This document shows positions 9,251 through 17,070 of a stretch of 64,000 nt of DNA, piece after piece (within the stretch, counting starts at the first letter, position 1; every line of letters starts with the position of its first letter). The notes under the pieces are model-generated. The model ran no database searches. It worked only from the letters and a program-made list of their open reading frames with translations, and was not told where the DNA came from. The stretch spans positions 1-64,000 of the forward strand of contig CAMWSU010000002.1 of NCBI GenBank assembly GCA_947176965.1, given 5' to 3'. Made by a program: the position numbers and the translations under genes. The stretch is from an uncultured Lachnospiraceae bacterium. Lineage in GTDB: Bacteria > Bacillota > Clostridia > Lachnospirales > Lachnospiraceae.

Positions 9251-9763
9251 CTACTCTGTATACAAAATCCCATCGTGCACAATCTCAAACCGCTCAACCA
9301 ATATGGAATTACCCAGCGCATCCAGATTGCCCACCTCCCGCTTTGTGACAATTCCGTCCGTGATCCAAAAAATCCCGGAGGTCAGCTGCCCTTTTGCATC
9401 CAACAGGATGACGGTCAGCCATGTGCCAAGCCGCATACCTGGTTTTAACTTGGCAAAACGGCTCTCAGCCGGGATGATTCCATGCTCCAACACAAGCGGC
9501 GCATGCTTTTTATGAGGCACCGTCAGGATATGCGGGGCATGATTCCTTCCTCCCTCCGCAAGCTCCTCATACTCCATCGTACACTCTAATCCGGACACTT
9601 TAGAAAAACGCATTTTCTTCTCTTCCGTGATTTGTGCCCTTGAAGCAGACGCCTGCCCCGCCATCACTAAAAAACGATAATCCACCGCATAGCTATTCTG
9701 TATGAAATCCTTCTTCGTTCCGTCCGCCACTCTGACACCCCCATGATTCCGCGAAGCAACCAT
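9251..9763 (-). CDS. Phage-tail-tube-like protein (gp19-like, second copy)
   Basis: YAVDYRFLVMAGQ...MRFSKVSGLECTMEYEELAEGGRNHAPHILTVPHKKHAPLVLEHGII. Confidence 0.85.
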   Translation of the reverse strand: MVASRNHGGVRVADGTKKDFIQNSYAVDYRFLVMAGQASASRAQITEEKKMRFSKVSGLECTMEYEELAEGGRNHAPHILTVPHKKHAPLVLEHGIIPAESRFAKLKPGMRLGTWLTVILLDAKGQLTSGIFWITDGIVTKREVGNLDALGNSILVERFEIVHDGILYTE

Positions 9764-9795
9764 TGCTGCAAGCTTGAGAAGTACTTCTCACACTA
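9764..9795 (-). other. Short intercistronic GTGTGAGAAG element C
   Basis: Stop TAG (9793-9795) followed by GTGTGAGAAGTACTTCTC; 14-nt palindrome GAGAAGTACTTCTC at 9776-9789. Confidence 0.6.
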
Positions 9796-10340
9796 GACCG
9801 AGAACACATTCTCCGGCTCGTCATTCAACGCCCTGTTGATCTTGGAAATCTCACTGCACCACCGTTTTCTGTCAAGATGACTCATCGCCATAATATCGTC
9901 GTGGCTCCAATGCATATAGTAGGCGATGAACGCCGCCTCCTCATAAATCTGCTCCGCCGGATAACTCGTTATTGACCGGCACTCATAAAATTTACGGGAA
10001 CCTCCGCTTCTTTCCCGCAATGCGGGCAGACCACGCGGTAACACGGCGTCTCCATCGTATTGATCCGCTCATAAAGATCCTGCAAATACGCCAGATCCAT
10101 CGTATAAAGCCCCTCGATCACCCGCGTGTCCACGGCAGGAAGCGTGCCGAGCGACGTGACGACGCGCGCGAGCAGGATCACGGTCAGATAGCTTGGATTC
10201 TGCTGCACTCTTGGATCCTTTAACGGCAGGATTTCGTCCGCCGCATTCGCCATCCGCATTGTTCCCGACTTATGCAGCATTCCGTCCCTGTCCAAATACC
10301 CTCTCGGTAATTCAAATTCATACTCTGTCTGAAATGCCAT
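9793..10340 (-). CDS. Predicted -1 frameshift fusion of the small tail-assembly-type ORF with the downstream DUF6760-like ORF
   Basis: 0-frame ORF 9969..10340; downstream ORF 9793..10044 in the -1 frame; in-phase heptamer A_AAT_TTT at minus 9993-9987; predicted junction ...EVPVNF|YECRSITSYPAEQIYEEAAFIAYYMHW..., about 182 aa. Confidence 0.75.
9956..9993 (-). promoter_or_regulatory. Candidate programmed -1 ribosomal frameshift signal
   Basis: Minus strand GT A_AAT_TTT ATGAGT GCCGGTCAATAACGAGTTATCCGGC: slippery heptamer, 6-nt spacer, hairpin GCCGG/CCGGC with inner ATAA/TTAT. Confidence 0.75.
9969..10340 (-). CDS. Small eCIS/tail-assembly protein (0-frame product)
   Basis: 123 aa MAFQTEYEFELPRGYLDRDGMLHKSGTMRMANAADEILPLKDPRVQQNPSYLTVILLARVV...CPHCGKEAEVPVNFMSAGQ, between the two tube genes. 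Confidence 0.85.
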   Translation of the reverse strand: MAFQTEYEFELPRGYLDRDGMLHKSGTMRMANAADEILPLKDPRVQQNPSYLTVILLARVVTSLGTLPAVDTRVIEGLYTMDLAYLQDLYERINTMETPCYRVVCPHCGKEAEVPVNFMSAGQ

Positions 10341-10480
10341 TGCTATTTTCCGCCTTTCCTCTCATAAAGAATGACCGCAAGGTCATTCTTTGGTGTGAGA
10401 AAGGTTCCGCTTTGCGGAACCGTAGAAAATCTTCGCGAAGCGCCCGCTGGCGTGAGCGTTAGATTTTCTTCTCACACTTA
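10341..10480 (-). other. Intercistronic branched RNA-structure candidate A
   Basis: Outer stem 10393-10401/10469-10477 (GTGTGAGAA/TTCTCACAC), inner stem 10424-10432/10461-10469, hairpin GGTTCCGC/GCGGAACC 10403-10421, hairpin 10366-10391 (11 bp stem, 4-nt loop). Confidence 0.8.
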
Positions 10481-10903
10481 TGATTCGCGCGTCATCCCCT
10501 CATGTGCGATCTCCAGCGTCTCCACCGCGACCTCGGAGGAAGTCGCGTTAAAATCCGGCGCCGTATACTTGATCGGCCACGCGTTGATGACGCGCCAGGA
10601 TGCGACCGGCTTTTCCGTAGCGTCAAGCAGCGTGATCGTGATTGTTTTACGCGTTACTTCCCCGGTCACGCCGTCGTTTAACCAGTCATAGAGTGCGCGC
10701 GAATCCGCCAGACCTTTTTTGAGCGTGATATTTCCATACTTCTTTAATCCCGGTATTTTCATGGGCGTCTGCACCATGTCGCCCTCCCGGTACTCCATCA
10801 CGTCAATGGAAGCGTCGAATCCCGTGACCTCGGAAAAACTGCACGCATCAATCCCATCGATCTCAACTTTATATCTGAATTTTCCGTATGGATAGGTTGC
10901 CAT
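10478..10903 (-). CDS. Phage tail tube protein (gp19-like, first copy)
   Basis: MATYPYGKFRYKVEIDGIDACSFSEVTGFDASIDVMEYREGDM...KYGNITLKKGLADSRALYDW. Confidence 0.93.
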   Translation of the reverse strand: MATYPYGKFRYKVEIDGIDACSFSEVTGFDASIDVMEYREGDMVQTPMKIPGLKKYGNITLKKGLADSRALYDWLNDGVTGEVTRKTITITLLDATEKPVASWRVINAWPIKYTAPDFNATSSEVAVETLEIAHEGMTRES

Positions 10904-10929
10904 ATCCTCTCATCCCCTTTCTTCTCACA

Positions 10930-12666
10930 CTATTGGGAATCGCCCGTTTTCTGGGAGATCCGGAAGATAACAAACTCGGCGGGCTTCACCGGCGCTACGC
11001 CGATCACACAGACCAGGCGCCCGTTATCAATGTCATCCTGACTCATGGTATCACGCCCGATATTCACGAAAAATGCCTCCTCGGGTGAGGTTCCCGCAAT
11101 GGAACCGTCCCGCCACATGCCGAGCAGGAATACCTCGATCGTGCGCTTCACACGCACCCAGAGCACCTCATCGTTCGGCTCAAATACCGCCCAATTCGTA
11201 TTTGCCCTAATGGATTCTTCAATATAAATGAACAGCCGGCGGACATTGATATATTTCCAGCTTGCATTGCTCGTCGCCGTCCGCGCGCCCCACACGCGGA
11301 TTCCCATACCCGGAAAGCTGCGGATCAGATTCACGCCCTTGGGATTTAAGATGTCCTGCTCCCCTTTGTTAAACGGGCAGTCCAATCCGACGCAGGCACG
11401 CACGACCTCGTTTGCGGGCGCTTTATGCACGCCCCTCGTGTTGTCCGTCCGCGCATAAATACCGATGACGGAACCGGAGGGCGGGATTGCAATATTTTTT
11501 TTATCCAAAGGATCAAACACCGTCAGCCACGGGTGATATAACGCCGCGTACTCCGAATCAAATATATCCCTGTGCGCGATGACATCGTCAATCTTCTTTG
11601 CATCACGCGGCAGATCGAGCACCGCGACGCGGCTCGCCGTGTTTTCGCAATGCGCAACGAGCATAAGCTGTACATTCGGATCCGTGATACCCGGCACCGC
11701 CATGATGGACACATTATCATTATCGAGAAACGCCTGAATCCCGCTGCGTTTTCCCGCGCCGTTGTCCGTTCCGATAAAATCCGCCGCCGTGAGCGACGCG
11801 ACGCTGCCGTTGCTTCCTCCGCTTAATGAAACCGAAAGCACCGCTTTTTCCTCATCCCCCTGCGCTAAAGAAAGAAACGGCGATGTGACCGCATCACCCT
11901 CCGGAATCTGACAGGAGACTGCGATCATATCGGATTTCGCCGTCTTTTTTTCAATATAATTGGGCGCATCGATATTAAAAGAAACATTCTCATACAGCTC
12001 CACCTGATCGTCCATGCGCACCTCAAGCGAGAGTTCACAGGTAGAGATGGTCCTTGCCGGAAGTAAATCCTGATCGACAACGCTCTCGTCAAACTCCGAC
12101 GCAAACTCTATGATATTGTCCTGACATTTGACGACACGGTTGTAGGTGACGGTCGTCTTGTCCGTATACATGACAATATCGCCCGCTGCAAATCCTACTC
12201 CGTTCTTGACATGATACCGTTTGCCGCCTGCTGTTTCCAAGATTTCCAGAATCTGTGTCTTTGCCTTGGATGCGGGTGCGATCACAATGTTTAGGTTATT
12301 TCCCCACACACCCGGATTTTTCGCCGTAAATGTTAAAACCGGCGTATCTGCGGGAAGATTTCCCTCCGCCGCCTTTGCGTCCTGTGGCGCAACCCTGGAA
12401 ATGTAGGCTCTCGCGCCCCCGTTGATAAAAAAGTGTTCCACTGCATAGGCAAGAAAGCGGTTCTCCCCGAATTCATTCTCCGAGAGATAACCGCCGTATT
12501 TCCTCTTAAAATCCGCAAAATTTGTGACAAGCTGCGGCACGCCCTCGATTGCTCCGCGTTCTGATAGCCCGACAAACCCCGCCGTGCTCGTTCCGACGCC
12601 CTCCATCGGTTTGCTCCCGGATTCAAATTCCTCTACGTAAACTCCCGGTGATAAGTATTCTGCCAT
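10930..12666 (-). CDS. Contractile tail sheath protein
   Basis: 578 aa; MAEYLSPGVYVEEFESGSKPMEGVGTSTAGFVGLSERG ... RRLFIYIEESIRANTNWAVFEPNDEVLWVRVKRTIEVFL. Confidence 0.97.
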   Translation of the reverse strand: MAEYLSPGVYVEEFESGSKPMEGVGTSTAGFVGLSERGAIEGVPQLVTNFADFKRKYGGYLSENEFGENRFLAYAVEHFFINGGARAYISRVAPQDAKAAEGNLPADTPVLTFTAKNPGVWGNNLNIVIAPASKAKTQILEILETAGGKRYHVKNGVGFAAGDIVMYTDKTTVTYNRVVKCQDNIIEFASEFDESVVDQDLLPARTISTCELSLEVRMDDQVELYENVSFNIDAPNYIEKKTAKSDMIAVSCQIPEGDAVTSPFLSLAQGDEEKAVLSVSLSGGSNGSVASLTAADFIGTDNGAGKRSGIQAFLDNDNVSIMAVPGITDPNVQLMLVAHCENTASRVAVLDLPRDAKKIDDVIAHRDIFDSEYAALYHPWLTVFDPLDKKNIAIPPSGSVIGIYARTDNTRGVHKAPANEVVRACVGLDCPFNKGEQDILNPKGVNLIRSFPGMGIRVWGARTATSNASWKYINVRRLFIYIEESIRANTNWAVFEPNDEVLWVRVKRTIEVFLLGMWRDGSIAGTSPEEAFFVNIGRDTMSQDDIDNGRLVCVIGVAPVKPAEFVIFRISQKTGDSQ

Positions 12667-12705
12667 ACCTTCCTCCCCTTTCTTTTTTTCTTACCGTTCG
12701 ACACA

Positions 12706-12739
12706 ATTCTACAAAAAGGGACTTAACAAATTCTTAACA
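12706..12739 (-). promoter_or_regulatory. Candidate activator-dependent eCIS promoter with 11-bp-period direct repeats
   Basis: Minus strand TGTTAAG AATT TGTTAAG (12739-12733 and 12728-12722), 10 bp, then TAGAAT (-10-like, 12711-12706); no good -35 hexamer. Confidence 0.55.
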
Positions 12740-12763
12740 ACCGCGGATCTTTTATAATTTTCT

Positions 12764-12799
12764 ATAAAAATAAGGCTCTGCCTTACGACAGAGCCTTAC
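12764..12799 (-). terminator. Rho-independent terminator of the regulator gene
   Basis: Plus-strand TAAGGCTCTG CCTTACGA CAGAGCCTTA; on the minus strand followed by a T tract; lies between the regulator stop and the eCIS promoter. Confidence 0.75.
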
Positions 12800-12814
12800 A
12801 AACGAAAAATAACG

Positions 12815-14677
12815 TCAGCTTTTCCCGAGATACTCCTCAAATCTCCTCTCCGGTGCCTCTCCAAGCACCTCGAGGGACGCATCCTGAAAGCGCTCATACA
12901 CCCTCTTTGCACCCGCAATATTCTGACATAAGATCAGACACTCCACCAGACGCTCCATTGTGGAAAGCGCATAGCCATCCACCTCCACCAATCTTTTCAG
13001 ATAACCAACGGCTTCCTCATACCGCCCGTCTGTATACGCCCCGTCCGCAAGCGTCTTCAATATCCAAAGATAACGCTGCTCCACTTCCTCCCTGTATGCG
13101 CCGAGCCATAAATAATCCTCTTCATACAGATATCCCTGCCGATACAGCGCGACAAACTGATCGGCGCGCTCATTTGTCAATGTTTTTCCGCTCTTTAACC
13201 ATGCATAGCAGTCGTCTAACTCTCCGATATCCGATCGCATCCGCGACATATCGAGCGCGTAGGATTGGTTTTTTACAAGCAGACATTCCGCCCCTCCTGC
13301 TGCGGCAAGCGCCCTCCTTAAATATGAGGTCGTCGTGTGGAACAGCACCGCCGCTTTCTGCGCCGGTTTTTCCGGCCACAGCCGCTCCGTCAGCACATCC
13401 CTCGTCACCCATCTGCCATGCTCGTAAAACAGACAGGCAAACAGCTCCTTTGTCTTTTTCGTCCGCCAGACAACTTCGCCCTCCTGACCGCGCACCGAGA
13501 GTGCGCCGAAACATTGCACAAAGAGAGGTGCATGCTTCTCCCTCGCCGCGTTCTCAAGCTTTCGTGCCGCGTTTTTCCTCTCCTCCGCCGTCTCCCCTCT
13601 CCCGCAGAGTTCCTCATACGCCGCAGCCTTCAGCAAAATTTCCATGCGCCGTCCCGCAGACAGCCTGCTCCTTAAAAATCCGCGAAAAAAGCTGTCGTAA
13701 CAATACACCTCCTCCTCGCCCTCCATGCGTGATAAAAACAGATTTTCCCGCATGAGATAGCGGAACATGTCCGCCGCGTCCTTCCGTCCCATCGCATGAT
13801 CGCACACGGAGGGTCTCATCGTTTCCAATACGGAGGATTCCAGCAAAAACTGCTGTGTATCATTTGCCAGCTTCCGGAATATTTCATAGAAAACATACTC
13901 ATAAAGATGTGTCCTGTCAAACAGCGCCGCGCCCGTCGGCTGCGTCCGCGCCTCTTTTAAGTCCATTCCGGCAAACGCGACTCCTGCCGGCCAGCCGCAC
14001 ATAGCCGCATGAATATCCCGCACAACCTGCTCCGACAATTCCCTGCCGGATATTTTTTGAAGCAGTCGCGCAGTCTCCCGTTCCTCAAGCTTTAGTTCGT
14101 CCGCTCTCACCGCCCGCGCCATGCCCCGCATCAGACATGCAGCAAGAAATCCTGGAAAACCGCCCCGTAACGAAAAAAAGAACCGTATTCTCCCCTCCCC
14201 GTACTCCATAAATCGCAGGAGAAAGTCCTGTACCATCTCATCATGAATCACCTGAAACTCATCCAGACAAATAAAAAAACCGTCAGCAGGAAGCGCCGGA
14301 ATGCATCGTGAAAAAAAGCATTCGCTCACCCGATCCGTTCTCCCACTCCCCATCAGCCTCATAATCTCCGCATCCCAAAGATCAGCCTTTATGACACCGG
14401 AAAGCGCCGTGGCGATGCCATATAAAAAACAATCAAATTGATTATCAGATTCGTGCAGCCGATACCAACAGCTCCGCGCCCGATGGCTCCGTGCCCACTC
14501 CGCCATTACAATTGTCTTTCCATAACCTGCACCTGCATGAAACACGACAGCACTTTCATCCCCGTTCTCTATGCTCGCAAGCAGCTTCTCGCGCTGAAGC
14601 CACCAATGCGTTTCTTTGGGGATCTGAAACTTTGACGCATTCCAAATGACAGGCTGCTCCCATGCCTGCTCGTCCAA
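12815..14677 (-). CDS. MalT/STAND-type ATPase with C-terminal SARP/BTAD-like transcriptional activator region
   Basis: Walker A GAGYGKT; FFICLDEFQ Walker B; C-terminal winged-helix LFVQCFGALSVRGQEGEVVWRTKKTKELFACLFYEHGRWVTRDVLTERLWP plus TPR/BTAD-like tail. Confidence 0.85.
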   Translation of the reverse strand: MDEQAWEQPVIWNASKFQIPKETHWWLQREKLLASIENGDESAVVFHAGAGYGKTIVMAEWARSHRARSCWYRLHESDNQFDCFLYGIATALSGVIKADLWDAEIMRLMGSGRTDRVSECFFSRCIPALPADGFFICLDEFQVIHDEMVQDFLLRFMEYGEGRIRFFFSLRGGFPGFLAACLMRGMARAVRADELKLEERETARLLQKISGRELSEQVVRDIHAAMCGWPAGVAFAGMDLKEARTQPTGAALFDRTHLYEYVFYEIFRKLANDTQQFLLESSVLETMRPSVCDHAMGRKDAADMFRYLMRENLFLSRMEGEEEVYCYDSFFRGFLRSRLSAGRRMEILLKAAAYEELCGRGETAEERKNAARKLENAAREKHAPLFVQCFGALSVRGQEGEVVWRTKKTKELFACLFYEHGRWVTRDVLTERLWPEKPAQKAAVLFHTTTSYLRRALAAAGGAECLLVKNQSYALDMSRMRSDIGELDDCYAWLKSGKTLTNERADQFVALYRQGYLYEEDYLWLGAYREEVEQRYLWILKTLADGAYTDGRYEEAVGYLKRLVEVDGYALSTMERLVECLILCQNIAGAKRVYERFQDASLEVLGEAPERRFEEYLGKS

Positions 14678-14855
14678 TGATCATTCTCCGCTATGTACTC
14701 TATTTACAGATATACAAGTATCGTCTCTTTATACGCAGTTTAATACAATAGAGCCGCACAGACAACCCTGCCATATTACAATTACGCCCGTGAGTCCATG
14801 CCTTTTTATTCCGTATAGAATTTTGTTTTCCCAAAACAGGCGAAGCAAAGAATGA

Positions 14856-14884
14856 TTGCTTTTTTTTCGGTTATCATGTAAGAT
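14856..14884 (+). promoter_or_regulatory. Candidate sigma-A-type promoter
   Basis: TTGCTT - 17 bp - TAAGAT, about 36 bp upstream of the likely ATG at 14920. Confidence 0.5.
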
Positions 14885-14919
14885 AGCCTTGAATCTGTAT
14901 GACGCTCATGAGGAAGATT

Positions 14920-16047
14920 ATGAAGATCGGTATTACTTCTCTCAATTTAGAACAAAGATCGGCATCCGCCTACTATAACTCTCAGGAAAACGGACTCGGC
15001 GCGGCTTTGGCTTCTCTTGGTCACACTGTGACAGTATATCACCTGATCTCTCAACAGGATGAATCTCCTTTAGAAGAGCATCCTGCAAAAAATCTTACGC
15101 TGAAATACATTGCCTGCAGACATTTGGGACTCCACGCTTTTCCGTCCGCCTCCATATGGGATGCGGAAACGGACTGCTTTATTTCCTTTTCCGATCATTA
15201 TGCAGGCTTTCCCATGCTTTACCGCTATTGCCGGAAACACAACATTTTATGCCTGCCCTATTTAGGCGTGATATCCAGCAATAATCCTTCCACATTAAAA
15301 AGACTGTTATCAAGTCTGCTGTCACGAAACATGCGATTTTATCGGAAGCTTCCCCTGCTGCTGACAAAAACCCCCCGCCTTGCAGATCAGCTGCTGGCAC
15401 AGGGTGCCCGGCAGGTACGCACCGTCCCCGTTTGTTTGGATGAACAAAAGCTCTGTGCCTCTTATCGGGAAGCTCGCAAAGAGGCGCTGCTGCTGAAATA
15501 CGGCTTTCAGCCCGCAGACCGGGTTATTCTGTTCATCGGCAGGCTTGTTCCTGAAAAGCAGCCCCTGCTGATGCTGAAAATTTTCTCAGAATTAACTCAT
15601 TGCAAAGCATACAAACTTCTTATGCTTGGTCAGGGACCGTTAAAGAGTGAGATAGACGAATATATAAAAGAACATGCTCTCTCCCATTCCGTGCGCCTGA
15701 TTTCCGCTTTGGAAAACAGCAGCATGTGGGAATTGTATTGTGCATCTGCGTGTTATGTAAACCTAAATGATCATGAAATATTCGGCATGTCGATTCTTGA
15801 GGCTCTGTATTATGAATGCCCTGTCATTGCCCTGCACGCCCCCGGTCCTGACAGCATTTTGGAAGCTTCCCCCTGTGGCAGCCTCTGTTCATCGCCGGAG
15901 GAACTGGCTCAAAAAATCATAGCTTCGGATACGGTTCCGGCGGACAAAACGCGCGCGGCACATGATTATATTACAGACAATTATCTCTGGTCCTGTTCCG
16001 CCGCTAAAATCCTCGACTCCATTTCATCCCTAAGAAAGGTAGATTGA
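14920..16047 (+). CDS. GT4-type glycosyltransferase
   Basis: MKIGITSLNLEQRSASAYYNSQENGLGAALASLGH...VILFIGRLVPEKQPLLMLKIFSEL...EIFGMSILEALYYECPVIAL; start preceded by GAGGAAG. Confidence 0.85.
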   Translation: MKIGITSLNLEQRSASAYYNSQENGLGAALASLGHTVTVYHLISQQDESPLEEHPAKNLTLKYIACRHLGLHAFPSASIWDAETDCFISFSDHYAGFPMLYRYCRKHNILCLPYLGVISSNNPSTLKRLLSSLLSRNMRFYRKLPLLLTKTPRLADQLLAQGARQVRTVPVCLDEQKLCASYREARKEALLLKYGFQPADRVILFIGRLVPEKQPLLMLKIFSELTHCKAYKLLMLGQGPLKSEIDEYIKEHALSHSVRLISALENSSMWELYCASACYVNLNDHEIFGMSILEALYYECPVIALHAPGPDSILEASPCGSLCSSPEELAQKIIASDTVPADKTRAAHDYITDNYLWSCSAAKILDSISSLRKVD

Positions 16048-16050
16048 ACA

Positions 16051-16995
16051 ATGTTCAAATTGAGCTACTATCTGAAACGCGCACGAACGATCGGCTTTCT
16101 TGATACTGTAAAAAAAATCGCAGGCTTTGAGGAGATCTTTACCTGCGCATTCCTAAAACACGGCGAGACCAATTTTCGACATCTTCCCTACTCGCACTCT
16201 TATTGGTATGCAGATCCCATACTGGTCAAATCCGGTCATTCCAATTATGTATTCATGGAGATTTTTGACAGAAAGAGGCAGAAAGGCCTGATCGGGTATA
16301 GCACAATTGAGGGCAGGCATATGACTCCTCCCCGCATCATTCTGGAAGAAAAGTGGCATCTGTCCTTTCCCATGATCTTTACCTATGACCACACGTTTTA
16401 TATGATACCGGAATCCAGTGAGATCAGCAGCCTCTGTCTTTATCGCTGCGTCCGATTTCCCGATCATTGGGAATTATGCGCAAAATTCCCAACCGAAGAT
16501 CCTCTTGTGGACACGATCGTATGGGAGCAAACCGAGGACAACATCCGCCTTCTCTCCTGTGCTAATCCCAAGGACGCTCCTCTTACTTGTAAATGGATCC
16601 AGTATGATCTTTCCTGTACTGACGGCAAATGGGATCTTCATCCCGTCTCTTCTTACAATGCCGGGACAAATTATGATTATCAATCCAGAAATGCCGGACC
16701 GCTCTGTATCGGAACAAACCCGGATATTGTGATCCATCCTGTTCAGGTCAGCACTTCCAGTACCTACGGAAAGGAACTCTATCTCTATCGCTATGATAAG
16801 GATGGGAAGGATCCGAAAAAAGAAGCGCTGCTGCAAAAACTTTCCGTACAGGATTATCGCATTCCTTCCTTAAAACATCACAAACTGTACGGCACTCACA
16901 CCTATGGCATTAATGAGCAGTATGAAGTGGTCGATATCAAGCTTTATTCGTGGCAGCCCCTAAAGTGGTTTTACCGGATCACTGCCAGACGTTAA
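16051..16995 (+). CDS. Glycan-cluster protein resembling the glucosamine inositolphosphorylceramide transferase N-terminal (GINT1_N-like) family
   Basis: SYWYADPILVKSGHSNYVFMEIFDRKRQKGLIGYSTIEGR...SFPMIFTYDHTFYMIPESSEISSLCLYRCVRFPDHWEL. Confidence 0.6.
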   Translation: MFKLSYYLKRARTIGFLDTVKKIAGFEEIFTCAFLKHGETNFRHLPYSHSYWYADPILVKSGHSNYVFMEIFDRKRQKGLIGYSTIEGRHMTPPRIILEEKWHLSFPMIFTYDHTFYMIPESSEISSLCLYRCVRFPDHWELCAKFPTEDPLVDTIVWEQTEDNIRLLSCANPKDAPLTCKWIQYDLSCTDGKWDLHPVSSYNAGTNYDYQSRNAGPLCIGTNPDIVIHPVQVSTSSTYGKELYLYRYDKDGKDPKKEALLQKLSVQDYRIPSLKHHKLYGTHTYGINEQYEVVDIKLYSWQPLKWFYRITARR

Positions 16996-17025
16996 AAGAG
17001 TTGCGCAAAGCGCAACTCTTTTAAC
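16991..17025. terminator. Bidirectional hairpin terminator between converging genes
   Basis: Perfect GTTAAAAGAGTTGCGC AAA GCGCAACTCTTTTAAC. Confidence 0.85.
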
Positions 17026-17070
17026 TATCGGATTGTTCTCGTTCCCGGAAGAACCCGCTTCGCTCCTTTT

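Noticed and set aside
209-12666. Prophage or R-type tailocin interpretation
   Set aside because: No capsid, portal, terminase, integrase, holin or endolysin in the window; gene set and order (LysM, two J-like proteins, two tubes) fit eCIS better. Sequence left of base 1 could still change this.
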